Source: Rheinheimera sp. (GTDB taxonomy: Bacteria > Pseudomonadota > Gammaproteobacteria > Enterobacterales > Alteromonadaceae). From it: 64,000 nt of DNA. This document shows positions 44,370 to 53,971 of the stretch, one piece after another (the stretch's first letter is position 1; every line of letters begins with the position of its first letter). Under the pieces are notes generated by a model. It saw only the letters and a list, made by a program, of their open reading frames with translations. It was not told the DNA's origin and searched no databases. The DNA lies in contig NZ_JAVBXS010000021.1 of NCBI RefSeq assembly GCF_030824435.1, forward strand, positions 1 to 64,000. Reading direction: 5' to 3'. The position numbers and the translations under genes are program-made.

Positions 44370-45436
44370 GTCGAAAAACTCCGTAACGCCAGACCACTGG
44401 CAACCATCAATTGAGGTGCGACCTGATTAAGCAACTCCCGGTCAATTGAAGCGGCACTGTCCATATTTAAAAATGGATTGGCCACAACAGTGTGAATACC
44501 CAGTTCGTCAGTCAATAATTTATCCACACCTTCAATCAGACTGGTACCACCAGAAATCAGCAGGTAATCGATATTGTCACGGCCTGAAGTGGTCAGATAC
44601 ATCTGAATACCACGGCGAACTTGTTGCAATAACATGGTCTGGAAAGGGGCAAGTACTTCAAAAGTGTAGTTCGGCGGTAAGTCGTTGTTGACCTTTGCCT
44701 GTTCCGCTTCTTCGTATGTTTTGCCGTAATAAGAAACTATGCTGCGGGTATATTGTTCACCACCAAACACCTGATCTCTGGTGTAAAGGGTTTTGCCGCC
44801 TTCCATGATACTGAGTAAGGTCATAGTGGCGCCGATATCTACCACGGCAACCAACTTAGATTTCGCATCGCTCGGTAACTGTTTATAACAAAGTTCGGCG
44901 GCGCGGCTTAATGCATAACTTTCAACATCGATAACTTTTGCGGTAAATCCACCCTGATCCAATGCGCTGACACGGGTCTGCACACTTTCGGTACGGGCTG
45001 CGCTGAGCAGCACATTTACCTTGGACGGGTCGTTTGGATTTAAATCCTGTTTTTCGAAATCCATACTCACTTCACTAAGCGGGTATGGAATTAAACTGTC
45101 TGCTTCAACTTCAATCTGACTGGCAAGTTCGTTGTCAGATAAATTCGCGTCCATAAAAATGACTTTGCTGATCACTGTTGAACCTGACACTGCAGCAGCA
45201 GCAAACTTCACTGATTTAGGGATTTTTTTGCGGATTTTGCTGATGACATTGCCGACGGCTTCGATGTCCTGGATTTCGCGCTCATTCATCGATCCTTTAA
45301 TCATAGGTTCAATTGCAAAGGCTTCTACTTTATAATGCGCACCATGCTGACTGAGTAATACAGCCTTCACGGTGTGGGCACCAATGTCTACCCCCAGGAT
45401 TAAAGGGTTTTTTGTATGAAACAGGCGATTTATCAT
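44357..45436 (-). CDS. pilM: Type IV pilus assembly ATPase-like protein PilM
   Basis: PilM is an actin-like cytoplasmic protein that binds ATP and the PilN N-terminus. The 359-residue protein shows the actin-fold phosphate loops GVDIGAHTVKAVLL near residue 12 and VVDIGATMTLLSIMEG near 195, plus LLISGGTSLIEGVDKLL near 300. The ATG at 45436 has AGGA upstream; a TTG seven codons earlier lacks one. It is the first gene of pilMNOPQ and lies opposite mrcA, the universal gammaproteobacterial arrangement. Confidence 0.95.
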   Translation of the reverse strand: MINRLFHTKNPLILGVDIGAHTVKAVLLSQHGAHYKVEAFAIEPMIKGSMNEREIQDIEAVGNVISKIRKKIPKSVKFAAAAVSGSTVISKVIFMDANLSDNELASQIEVEADSLIPYPLSEVSMDFEKQDLNPNDPSKVNVLLSAARTESVQTRVSALDQGGFTAKVIDVESYALSRAAELCYKQLPSDAKSKLVAVVDIGATMTLLSIMEGGKTLYTRDQVFGGEQYTRSIVSYYGKTYEEAEQAKVNNDLPPNYTFEVLAPFQTMLLQQVRRGIQMYLTTSGRDNIDYLLISGGTSLIEGVDKLLTDELGIHTVVANPFLNMDSAASIDRELLNQVAPQLMVASGLALRSFSTWHI

Positions 45437-45589
45437 AGCTTCCTGCGGCCGTATCAAATTTATGATTATTATGGTTTTGATTTCTAGCTTAGTCGTTTTT
45501 AAAACGGATCTAAAGCGCTTTAACGACTGCTAATAAATTTATACTAGCAGCCTATTTTGGTAAATGGGAGTAAAAATTGGGGCTATTCA

Positions 45590-48145
45590 GTGTCTTGGCT
45601 TAAAAAACTGGTAATAATTACCCTCAGCGGCGCGATCCTGGGCGTAACTTTGATATTTGGCAGCTACATCTATTTAAAAGATGATCTGCCAAGTGTTGAA
45701 ACCCTCAAGGATGTCAGGCTGCAAACGCCTATGCGCGTATTCAGTCAGGATGGTGAGCTGATCTCACAATTTGGTGAGAAGCGCAGGATCCCTCTGAAGA
45801 TCAACGAAATACCACCTTTATTGATCCAGGCGGTACTTGCGACCGAAGATGCGCGTTTTTATGAACATCCGGGCATTGATGTCATTGGTGTATTCCGCGC
45901 TGCCACAGTGGTTGCCACAACAGGCGATTATAGTCAGGGTGCCAGCACTATTACCCAACAGTTAGCCAGATTGTTTTTCCTCAGTCGGGAAAAGAAAATA
46001 ATCCGCAAAATAAAAGAAATCTTTTTAGCATTTCATATTGAAGAGCTGCTGACAAAAGATGAAATACTGGAGTTGTACCTGAATCGGATTGAATTGGGAC
46101 AACGTGCTTTTGGGGTTGGCGCTGCAGCTCAGGTTTATTTTGGTAAAAATATTCAGGATCTGACTTTATCTGAAATTGCCATTATTGCCGGTTTGCCGCA
46201 AGCCCCTTCAGTATTAAATCCGGTGCGCTCACCAAGCCGGGCCAGAGCCCGCCGTAATATAGTGCTTGGTCGTATGCTTACTGTGGGATATATCACGCAA
46301 CAGCAACATGACGAAGCAGTGCAGGCGCCTATTGTCTCTAAATTACATGGCGCCCAAATTACTGCGTCAGCACCCTATTTAGCCGAGATGGTGCGGCAGG
46401 AAGTGGTTGATACTTATGGCGAAGACGAAGCCTATTCCAAAGGTTTTCAGGTATTTACTACTGTAAATTCTGCTCAGCAGGCGCGCGCCGTTGCTGCATT
46501 ACAACAAAATTTGCATAACTACGATGAACGCCATGGCTTCCGTGGCCCTGTTGCTGTGGTCTGGCCTGCAGTCAAACAGGAAAACGCTGACGGCAGTTTT
46601 AGTTTTACTGAAGATAAACGCTTGTCCGATGAGGCCATTTTGGCTTATCTGGATGAGCAGGATTCTATTGAAAAACTGCAGCCAGCAGTGGTGACACAGG
46701 TTAAGCAACAGTCTGCAGAACTGATGCTGTCCGGTGGCCGCAAAATTGAGCTGGACTGGGATGGTATGAAATGGGCGCGGGCTTATATCAGTAATGAACG
46801 CCAGGCCAATCCGCCGAAAAATGCCGGCCAGATCCTTGCCCCTGGCATGTTGGTGTATCTGCGTGAACAACAGGGTAACTGGCGTTTAAGCCAGCTGCCA
46901 CAAGCCAGTAGTGCATTGGTGGCACTGGATCCACAAGATGGTGCTGTGCGTGCTTTAGTCGGCGGTTATAGTTTTGGTTTGACCCAGTTTAACCGGGTGA
47001 CCCAGGCCAACCGTCAGGTTGGTTCCAATATAAAACCTTTTATTTATTCAGCAGCACTGGAACATGGTTATACCCTGGCTTCTATTGTGAACGATGCGCC
47101 TATTCATGAATGGGATGCTGGCTCAGGCACCGCCTGGCGACCAAAAAACTCACCTGATGTTTATGACGGCCCTATCCGTTTACGTGAAGCCTTGGCAAAA
47201 TCAAAAAACGTGGTGTCGGTGCGGCTGATCAGTGGTGTTGGTATTGATCACACCATCAATCACTTAGCTAAGTTTGGTTTTCATAAATCAGATTTACCCC
47301 GCAACCAGACTTTGGCTTTAGGCTCTGCTTCATTAACACCGCTGGAACTGGCCACTGGTTATGCCGTTTTTGCCAATGGCGGCCATTTGGTGAAACCTTA
47401 TGTGATTACCAAGATTCTGGACGATCAGAACAATCTGATTTACGAACATAAAGCAGTGCAGGTATGTGACAACTGTGCCGAAGTTGCCGCTGCCGAAGCC
47501 ACTTTGCAAGCGGCTGAAAATGCACAAGCCGCAACTGAGCCAGCACAAGACGAGACTGCAGCTGACATCAAAGCAACAGCTGAATTTGCGCCCAGAGTGA
47601 TTTCTGCCCAAAACGCATTTTTAATTTCCGAAGCAATGAAAAGCGCCATTTGGGGCGGTGACGGCTGGGACGGCACAGCCAAAAACCTGAAGGCGCTGAA
47701 ACGTCGTGATTTATCCGGTAAAACAGGCACCACCAACGATGTGAAAGACACCTGGTTTTCCGGTTTTACGCCGGATCTGGTGATCACCAGCTGGGTTGGT
47801 TTTGATGACGCTGAAAGTGTACTGGGTAAAACGGCATGGAACAGCAATCTGGGTGTGGATCAGGTGGCTGGGGGTGAATCGGGCGCCCGCACTGCGCTGC
47901 CGCCGTGGCAACATTTTGCGGAAGTTGCGCTCAAAGATCTGCCGGAAAAATTCCCGCCAACCCCGGTTGGTATAGTGTCGGTGCGGATTGACCATAAAAC
48001 CGGTTTATTAAGTCAGGCAACGGATAACAGCAGCAGTTTTGAGTTCTTCCAGCAAGGCACAGAACCAACACAATATGCCAATCCAACAAATCCTGATTTG
48101 CCTCAGGATCAGCAAAAACCGGCGGAAATTGATATTTTCCGTTAA
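45590..48145 (+). CDS. mrcA: Penicillin-binding protein 1A (class A transglycosylase/transpeptidase)
   Basis: PBP1A polymerises and crosslinks peptidoglycan. With the GTG at 45590 (VSWLKKLVII) it has 851 residues (E. coli 850); a TTG at 45557 would add 11. An N-terminal membrane helix is at about residues 6-27. The GT51 domain has ATEDARFYEHPG near 85 and STITQQLARLFFL near 124. An OB-like insert follows, then the transpeptidase with the active-site serine in GSNIKPFIYSA near 475, the SKN motif in LAKSKNVVS near 535, and KTGT in SGKTGTTND near 710. Confidence 0.95.
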   Translation: MSWLKKLVIITLSGAILGVTLIFGSYIYLKDDLPSVETLKDVRLQTPMRVFSQDGELISQFGEKRRIPLKINEIPPLLIQAVLATEDARFYEHPGIDVIGVFRAATVVATTGDYSQGASTITQQLARLFFLSREKKIIRKIKEIFLAFHIEELLTKDEILELYLNRIELGQRAFGVGAAAQVYFGKNIQDLTLSEIAIIAGLPQAPSVLNPVRSPSRARARRNIVLGRMLTVGYITQQQHDEAVQAPIVSKLHGAQITASAPYLAEMVRQEVVDTYGEDEAYSKGFQVFTTVNSAQQARAVAALQQNLHNYDERHGFRGPVAVVWPAVKQENADGSFSFTEDKRLSDEAILAYLDEQDSIEKLQPAVVTQVKQQSAELMLSGGRKIELDWDGMKWARAYISNERQANPPKNAGQILAPGMLVYLREQQGNWRLSQLPQASSALVALDPQDGAVRALVGGYSFGLTQFNRVTQANRQVGSNIKPFIYSAALEHGYTLASIVNDAPIHEWDAGSGTAWRPKNSPDVYDGPIRLREALAKSKNVVSVRLISGVGIDHTINHLAKFGFHKSDLPRNQTLALGSASLTPLELATGYAVFANGGHLVKPYVITKILDDQNNLIYEHKAVQVCDNCAEVAAAEATLQAAENAQAATEPAQDETAADIKATAEFAPRVISAQNAFLISEAMKSAIWGGDGWDGTAKNLKALKRRDLSGKTGTTNDVKDTWFSGFTPDLVITSWVGFDDAESVLGKTAWNSNLGVDQVAGGESGARTALPPWQHFAEVALKDLPEKFPPTPVGIVSVRIDHKTGLLSQATDNSSSFEFFQQGTEPTQYANPTNPDLPQDQQKPAEIDIFR

Positions 48146-48180
48146 GGTTTGGCTGCTTCGCTGAGCTTATCAGCGGATAA

Positions 48181-48216
48181 AAATAGAAAAACCGGCCATG
48201 GCCGGTTTTTCTATTT
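48181..48216. terminator. Perfect 36-base palindromic bidirectional terminator
   Basis: An 18-base arm starting AAATAGAAAAACCGG is followed directly by its exact reverse complement, with no mismatches. It lies between the converging mrcA and argH genes, with A/U runs on both sides of the GC core CCGGCCATGGCCGG, and so should terminate both. Confidence 0.93.
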
Positions 48217-48260
48217 AGGATGATAAAGCCTGTTGCACTGCGACAAAGCCAGGCAAAGCC

Positions 48261-49640
48261 CTACAAAGTGGCAAACCAGCTTTCTGTGGCAGCAAGTGCT
48301 GCCCCAACCTGCTCTGGTGAAGTGCCACCCAAAGCCGCTCTTTTGGCAAGACCCGCTTCGATGGTTAAAGCGGCATACACGTCGTCGCTAATCAGCGGCG
48401 AAACTGCTTTAAGCTCACTGAGTGTTAAAGCTTCCAGCGGTTTTTGCTGCGCTGAGGCTTTCAGCACCAACTCACCGGACAGTTCATGCGCATCCCGGAA
48501 AGCGACACCTTTACTCACCAGATAATCAGCTAAATCAGTGGCATTGCTGTAGCCAAGCTCGGCGGCTCGACGGCATTGGCCGGCATTGACTGACAAATGT
48601 GGCAGCACAGTTGCAAGCACCAGCAAACACTGTTGCCAGGTGGCCATTAAATCAAAAAAGCCTTCTTTGTCTTCCTGCATATCTTTGTTGTAGGCCAGCG
48701 GCAGACCTTTGAGCACATGCAAAATACCGACTAAATGCCCAAGCACCCGACCGGTTTTACCGCGTAGCAGCTCAAATACATCGGGGTTTTTCTTTTGTGG
48801 CATCAAGGATGAACCTGAAGAAATGGCATCGCCCAGTTTAAAAAAGCCCGCTTCGCCGGAGCAGAAAAAAATCACATCTTCTGATAAGCGCGATAAATGG
48901 GTTAAACACAAACTGGCAGCGGAGGAAAGCTCCACTACATAATCGCGGTCCGACACTGCATCCAGGCTATTGCGCGCAGCTTCTGCAAAACCTAAACGTT
49001 CGGCAACTGCAACTCTGTCCAGCAACACACCGGTGCCTGCTAAAGCACCACAACCCAAAGGGCAAACATCCATGCGTTTTAACGCGTCATCAATGCGGCT
49101 TAAATCACGGCGGAACATTTCAACATAAGCCAAAGCCCAGTGACTGACCAACACCGGCTGTGCCCGCTGTAAATGGGTAAAACCCGGCATCACTAAACCA
49201 TAATGGCTACGGGCAAAAGTGAGCAATGCACCAATGGCAGATTGCAAAGCATCACGCACTAAACCGGCGTTCAGTTTGCTCCAGAGCCGTAAATCTGTTG
49301 CCACCAAATCATTACGCGAACGGCCGGTATGCAGCTTTTTAGCGGCATGACCAATTTTTTCACCAAGTTTGGCTTCAACCCAACTATGAATATCTTCTTC
49401 TTTGCTTTGCAGCGGTAACTCTGGGTTGGCTTCGACTTCCAGCGCAAGTTCTGCTAAAGCGCCATCTAACAATGCTGCTTCTTCTGCCGTGATAATACCG
49501 GCTTCGGCCAAACCGACAGCCCAGCTGCGTGATGCGGCAATATCTTGCTGCGCCAGTAAATAATCAAATCTTAATGAGTCATTAAAAGCCCGGAATTCAT
49601 CCAGACTGGCTTCCTGAAAACGTCCGCCCCACATGGCCAT
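48261..49640 (-). CDS. argH: Argininosuccinate lyase
   Basis: ArgH splits argininosuccinate into arginine and fumarate, the last arginine step. It has 459 residues (E. coli 457). It starts MAMWGGRFQEASLDEF and contains HTGRSRNDLVATDLRLW near 103, TVLLD/HLQRAQPV-type active-site residues (MPGFTHLQRAQPV near 152), and the signature GSSLMPQKKNPDVFEL near 278. There is no C-terminal ArgA fusion, unlike some marine Alteromonadales. It is the last arg gene, but an intrinsic terminator and a possible repeat separate it from argG. Confidence 0.96.
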   Translation of the reverse strand: MAMWGGRFQEASLDEFRAFNDSLRFDYLLAQQDIAASRSWAVGLAEAGIITAEEAALLDGALAELALEVEANPELPLQSKEEDIHSWVEAKLGEKIGHAAKKLHTGRSRNDLVATDLRLWSKLNAGLVRDALQSAIGALLTFARSHYGLVMPGFTHLQRAQPVLVSHWALAYVEMFRRDLSRIDDALKRMDVCPLGCGALAGTGVLLDRVAVAERLGFAEAARNSLDAVSDRDYVVELSSAASLCLTHLSRLSEDVIFFCSGEAGFFKLGDAISSGSSLMPQKKNPDVFELLRGKTGRVLGHLVGILHVLKGLPLAYNKDMQEDKEGFFDLMATWQQCLLVLATVLPHLSVNAGQCRRAAELGYSNATDLADYLVSKGVAFRDAHELSGELVLKASAQQKPLEALTLSELKAVSPLISDDVYAALTIEAGLAKRAALGGTSPEQVGAALAATESWFATL

Positions 49641-49659
49641 GATTGTGCCCTCTCTTTAC

Positions 49660-49790
49660 CCTTCATCCTTGAAACTACAGCTTTGTTACCTTCGCTCTCT
49701 CGCCCCAGTCACATAGCTCACTATGCTCCGGGTCGGACTGGCACTCCAGCCTCGTTCGCTTTTCGCCGCGCTGTAACATCAATGATTTTG
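49660..49790. repeat. Probable interspersed repeat between argG and argH
   Basis: The outer ends carry related inverted sequences: TTGAAACTACAGC near 49669 and GCTGTAACATCAATGATTTT near 49771. The interior is GC-rich and contains no credible gene. The closing phrase, GCTGTAACATCAATGATTTTGG, reminds me of short repeats common in this bacterial group; copy number was not tested. Confidence 0.45.
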
Positions 49791-49798
49791 GGTAGATT

Positions 49799-49822
49799 AA
49801 AAAACAGCGGTCGAAACCGCTG
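49799..49822 (-). terminator. Intrinsic terminator between argG and argH
   Basis: On the minus strand CAGCGGT, a TTCG tetraloop and ACCGCTG are followed by six T. It is 44 bases after the argG stop. The UUCG loop and U-tract make it a strong terminator inside the arg gene series. Confidence 0.8.
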
Positions 49823-49865
49823 CTTAACTGATTATTGCCGGCCAAAACCGGCGTACAAGATCTGG

Positions 49866-51080
49866 TTATTTAGTATGCAACGCCCGGATACGGCTGGCTA
49901 AAGAATACAAACGGATAAAACCGGCGGCATCTTTCTGGTTATATACTTCATCACCGTCAAAAGTGGCAAAAGCTTCTGAATACAGGCTGTTGGGTGAACG
50001 GCGTTTGGCAACTGTCACCTGGCCTTTATAGAGTTTCACCACAATATCACCGGTCAGTTGTTCGGCCAGTGAGTTGGAAGCGGCAAATAACGCATCTTTT
50101 AACGGCGTAAACCAACGGCCGTCATACACCAATTGTGCCACTTCTAAACCCACTTCTTCACGGTACTTCAGCGAAGTGCGGTCATAAACCAGGGACTCCA
50201 GTGCACGCAGTGCAGCCACGATAATAGTGCCGCCAGGTGTTTCATAACAACCACGCGATTTCATGCCGACAAGGCGGTTTTCAACGATATCAATACGGCC
50301 CACACCATGCTCAGAGCCAATGGCGTTCAGCTGTTCAATAGCTTCGATTGCGCCAACCGCATTGCCGTTAATAGCGGTTAATTCGCCTTTTTCGAAACTC
50401 AGCTGTAAATATTCAGCTTTATCGGGTGCTTGCTCTGGTGACTTGGTCCACATCCAGACTTGATCCGATGGCTCGTTCCACGGATTTTCCAGCTCGCCAC
50501 CTTCGTGCGAAATATGGAATAAGTTGGCGTCACGGCTGTAAATTTTGGTGGCTGTAGCTGTAGTCGGTACGTTTTTTTCGGCCAGGTAATTGAGAAGTGA
50601 CTGGCGGGAATTAAATTCCCACTCACGCCATGGCGCTATCACCTTCAGCTGTGGTGCTAAAGCAGCAAAAGCACCTTCAAAACGCACCTGGTCATTACCT
50701 TTGCCAGTGCAACCATGGCATAAAGCATCAGCACCTAACTTTAATGCCAGCTCAACCTGAGCACGGGCAATAATAGGCCGCGCCATCGAAGTGCCGAGCA
50801 AATATTGGCCTTCGTAGACAGCACCGGCTTTGAGCGTTGGGTAAATCACTTCTTTGACAAACTGTTCGCGTAAATCCACCACATAACAGCTGCTGGCACC
50901 GGATTTAATGGCTTTTTCTTCCACACCGGCTAAATCTTCGGCGCCCTGGCCAACATCAGCCACAAAAGCAATGACTTCGCAGTCGTAGTTGTCTTTCAGC
51001 CAAGGCACAATGGCTGAAGTATCTAAACCACCGGAATACGCCAGTACCACTTTTTTCACGTTTTGTTTTGCATCACTCAT
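49866..51080 (-). CDS. argG: Argininosuccinate synthase
   Basis: ArgG joins citrulline and aspartate with ATP. The 404-residue protein carries the PP-loop motif [13 protein letters not shown] near residue 12, then [14 protein letters not shown] near 118, and [14 protein letters not shown] near 190 with the EGGELE acidic patch. It belongs to the shorter (type I, about 400-residue) class rather than the 447-residue E. coli class. It begins 8 bases after the argF stop. Confidence 0.96.
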   Translation of the reverse strand: MSDAKQNVKKVVLAYSGGLDTSAIVPWLKDNYDCEVIAFVADVGQGAEDLAGVEEKAIKSGASSCYVVDLREQFVKEVIYPTLKAGAVYEGQYLLGTSMARPIIARAQVELALKLGADALCHGCTGKGNDQVRFEGAFAALAPQLKVIAPWREWEFNSRQSLLNYLAEKNVPTTATATKIYSRDANLFHISHEGGELENPWNEPSDQVWMWTKSPEQAPDKAEYLQLSFEKGELTAINGNAVGAIEAIEQLNAIGSEHGVGRIDIVENRLVGMKSRGCYETPGGTIIVAALRALESLVYDRTSLKYREEVGLEVAQLVYDGRWFTPLKDALFAASNSLAEQLTGDIVVKLYKGQVTVAKRRSPNSLYSEAFATFDGDEVYNQKDAAGFIRLYSLASRIRALHTK

Positions 51081-51088
51081 GTTCGGCC

Positions 51089-52003
51089 TCAGGCAAATAA
51101 ACTTACTAAAACAGCATTTTGTGCATGCATACGGTTTTCCGCTTGCTGCAACACCAAAGAATAGTCACTGTCCAGCACTTCGCTGGTCACTTCATGGCCA
51201 CGATGCGCCGGCAGGCAGTGCATAAAGTTTTTCACTGCCAGCCGCTGCATCACAGCGGTATTAATTTGATAAGGGGCAAAAGTTTTTTCAACATCAGCAG
51301 GATCAGCTTTATTGCCCATCGACATCCAGGTGTCGGTATACAAAGCATCAGCACCAGCGGCAGACGACACATGCTGACTCAGCGTCAGTTTAGCGCCACT
51401 TTCCTGTGCTAAAGCCTGAGCTCTGAGCAGCACGTGAGCGTCAGGGCCAAAACCTGGTGGTGTCACTACTGTTAAAGTCATACCCATAATGGCAGCGCCT
51501 AACATCAGAGAATGACAGACATTATTGCCATCACCAACAAAAGCCAGATGCACTTTGGATAAATCGCCAAATTGCTCTTTCAGTGTCAGTAAATCCGCCA
51601 GCGCCTGACATGGATGGTACAAGTCGCTCAGTGCATTAATCACCGGCTTTTTGCTGCTTTGTGCCAGTTTAATCAGGCTTTGTTGTGAATACACCCGCGC
51701 CACTATAGCGTCAGTCCAGCAGGCTAAATTGCTGCCGAAATCTTCCACCGACTCGCGCACGCCCATAGCGCCATTTTGTTGATCCAGATAGACACTGTGA
51801 CCACCAAGTTTGTTGATACCTACGTCAAAACTGACGCGGGTACGCAACGAAGGTTTTTCAAACAACAAGGCAATACTTTTGCCTTTGAGGGCGTTGCTGT
51901 AGTTGTTTGGGTGTTGTTTAATCTCGAGGGCTAAATCCAGCAAGCCCGCCAATTGTTGTTGATCCAGTTCAGCTAAACATAACAGCTGTTTTAATTGACT
52001 CAT
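51089..52003 (-). CDS. argF: Ornithine carbamoyltransferase
   Basis: This enzyme makes citrulline from ornithine and carbamoyl phosphate. The 304-residue protein has the carbamoyl-phosphate motif [13 protein letters not shown] near residue 50, [15 protein letters not shown] near 131, SMGNKADP near 230 in the ornithine-binding region, and the catalytic [11 protein letters not shown] near 263. At 304 residues it is shorter than E. coli ArgF/ArgI (334) and similar to the compact class. It follows argB after an unusually long 130-base spacer. Confidence 0.96.
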   Translation of the reverse strand: MSQLKQLLCLAELDQQQLAGLLDLALEIKQHPNNYSNALKGKSIALLFEKPSLRTRVSFDVGINKLGGHSVYLDQQNGAMGVRESVEDFGSNLACWTDAIVARVYSQQSLIKLAQSSKKPVINALSDLYHPCQALADLLTLKEQFGDLSKVHLAFVGDGNNVCHSLMLGAAIMGMTLTVVTPPGFGPDAHVLLRAQALAQESGAKLTLSQHVSSAAGADALYTDTWMSMGNKADPADVEKTFAPYQINTAVMQRLAVKNFMHCLPAHRGHEVTSEVLDSDYSLVLQQAENRMHAQNAVLVSLFA

Positions 52004-52133
52004 AACTCACACTGCTTGACCGCGCTGCGGCTTCCTTATTGGGGAAATCGGCCCGACGGTCTAACAGCGTCAGACCTTCGTAATAGCGGATTTCAGTGGG
52101 GTTGAGGGTTTCCCGATGATTCGAAACGCCCCC

Positions 52134-52928
52134 TTATTCACTGATGCAGGTTCCTACTGCTTGATGTTGCATCAGTTTTAACAAATCATTGGGTTGCTGC
52201 CAGCCGGCAACAACGATGGATCGTCGAAGGGCTGCCGCAGTTTCCAAAGCGGCATCTAACTTCACTTTCATGCCGCCTTTAATCACACCACTATCAACCA
52301 GCGCCTGCGCGCCTTTGCCATCCAGTGTGCTGATGAGTTTGCCATCAGCGTCCAGAATGCCAGGCACGTCGGTTAATAACACCAACTGTCCTTGCACCAA
52401 CTGGCAAATAGCGGCGGCTGCTAAGTCGGCGTTGACGTTCAGTAAATCGCCGTTGTCACTTTGGCCAATAGAGCTAAATACCGGCACAAAACCACTTCGT
52501 AATAAGGTGTTGACTAAAGTGCCGTCATTGGCTTTGGCAATGCCTACGGCACCCAGTTTTTCATTGATATCAAACTTCAGGCTTTGACCGGCAGCTAAGG
52601 TTAAACCTACCGCTTTTAAACCTTGCAGCTGCGCCCGTGACACCATCAGGCTATTCACCGCACCAGCGAGTGCCCCTGTAATTACCGGCATTTGTTCTTT
52701 TGGTGACACCCGCTGACCATCAATCTTCTGGGTGCTAAAACCAAAAGTAGCCAGCCAGCTGTCGACTTGATCACCACCGCCATGCACCAGCACTATCGGG
52801 TATTGGCTAGAAAGTTGTGCCACTACTTTTAATAACGCATCTAAAGCATTGTTGTCCTGTAACAGCCGGCCGCCCATTTTTAAGACTAAGGGTGTTTTAG
52901 CGTTGTTTTGTGTTTGCTCACTCATCAC
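52134..52928 (-). CDS. argB: Acetylglutamate kinase
   Basis: ArgB phosphorylates N-acetylglutamate. The 264-residue protein (E. coli 258) has the amino-acid kinase N-terminus LVLKMGGRLLQDNN, then VLVHGGGDQVDSWL near residue 48, FVPVFSSIGQ near 151 and VLLTDVPGILDADGK near 182 and the C-terminal GGMKVKLDAALETA near 218. The normally conserved lysine of VVKIGG is present as KMGG. It overlaps argC by 4 bases. The compact length suggests the arginine-insensitive type, but this is inference. Confidence 0.94.
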   Translation of the reverse strand: MMSEQTQNNAKTPLVLKMGGRLLQDNNALDALLKVVAQLSSQYPIVLVHGGGDQVDSWLATFGFSTQKIDGQRVSPKEQMPVITGALAGAVNSLMVSRAQLQGLKAVGLTLAAGQSLKFDINEKLGAVGIAKANDGTLVNTLLRSGFVPVFSSIGQSDNGDLLNVNADLAAAAICQLVQGQLVLLTDVPGILDADGKLISTLDGKGAQALVDSGVIKGGMKVKLDAALETAAALRRSIVVAGWQQPNDLLKLMQHQAVGTCISE

Positions 52929-53971
52929 AGCACTCCTGCTTTTTCAAAAGCAAACAAACCTGCGGTTTCAGCTTTACCAAACTTCACGTTTGCTGCCTGC
53001 ATGGCCTGAGCTGCTGCGCCTTTGAGTAAATTATCAATGGCAGAAACCACCACTAACTGCTCGCCGTCCTGTTGCCAGAAAATATCGCAAAATGGCGAAC
53101 CTTCTACATCGGCCACATTGGGTGAGGTTGCTGTTAACCGCACCAGCGGTTTATTGGCATAAGCATCCACAAAAGCGGCTTTCACCTGTTCGGCAGTTAC
53201 ACCGGCTTTGAGTGTGACCACGCTGGTGGCCAGAATACCGCGTTTAAAGTTACCTAAATGTGGCGTGAACACCACTTTACGCCCTAAATTTTGTTCAATT
53301 TCTGGTCTGTGTCTGTGTTTAAAAAAGCCATAAGCATTGAGGCCCACTTCACAAAATGAAGTGTTGAGCGCCGCTTTGCGGCCAGCACCTGACACGCCGC
53401 TGGTGGCGTTGATGACCGGAATACAACCATCCGCCACTAAACCGGCTTTTAACAAAGGTAATAACGCCAGGGTACAGGCTGTAGGGTAACAACCAGGCAC
53501 AGAAATCAGCTGGGGTAACGGCTTGTCCAACCATTCCATTAATGAATACACAGCTTCATCTAAAAGCGCCGGATGCTGATGCTCATAGCCATAAAATTTT
53601 GGATAAAGGTCGGCCTGTTTTAACCGGAAAGCACCCGACAAATCGACAACGACAATACCTGCAGCCATTAATTTTGGCGCTACTTCTTCACTGGCTTCGT
53701 GTGGCAGGGCTAAAAAGGCCACATCTACCAATCCAGTGATGCGGGCAATTTCGTCGTCAGTCCAGGGCTCAACCAACACATTCACTTGTTGCTGGAAACG
53801 TGGATAGAGCGAAGAAAAAGGCTCTGCTTTGCGGCCGGCAGAGGCATAAGCAAAGCAGAGCTCAAAGTAAGGGTTTCTGGTTAATAAAGCGCAAAGTTCA
53901 GCGCCGCTATAACCGGCAGCGCCAAGTACGGCACTACGAATAAGAGTTTTGTCAGACACTACAGACGGCAT
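52925..53971 (-). CDS. argC: N-acetyl-gamma-glutamyl-phosphate reductase
   Basis: ArgC reduces N-acetylglutamyl phosphate with NADPH. With the ATG at 53971 (MPSVVSDKTL) it has 348 residues. The Rossmann motif AVLGAAGYSGAELCALLTRN is near residue 12 and the catalytic cysteine in SVPGCYPTACTLAL near 165. The gene opens the argCBFGH series. An in-frame ATG at 54049 would add 26 residues, but those do not resemble the family. A GGAG lies 11 bases before the chosen start. Confidence 0.95.
   Translation of the reverse strand: MPSVVSDKTLIRSAVLGAAGYSGAELCALLTRNPYFELCFAYASAGRKAEPFSSLYPRFQQQVNVLVEPWTDDEIARITGLVDVAFLALPHEASEEVAPKLMAAGIVVVDLSGAFRLKQADLYPKFYGYEHQHPALLDEAVYSLMEWLDKPLPQLISVPGCYPTACTLALLPLLKAGLVADGCIPVINATSGVSGAGRKAALNTSFCEVGLNAYGFFKHRHRPEIEQNLGRKVVFTPHLGNFKRGILATSVVTLKAGVTAEQVKAAFVDAYANKPLVRLTATSPNVADVEGSPFCDIFWQQDGEQLVVVSAIDNLLKGAAAQAMQAANVKFGKAETAGLFAFEKAGVL

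Noticed and set aside
49683-49901. A 72-codon plus-strand frame in the argG-argH gap
   Set aside because: It runs through the probable repeat and the terminator into the argG 3' end on the opposite strand; its residues look like translated repeat sequence.
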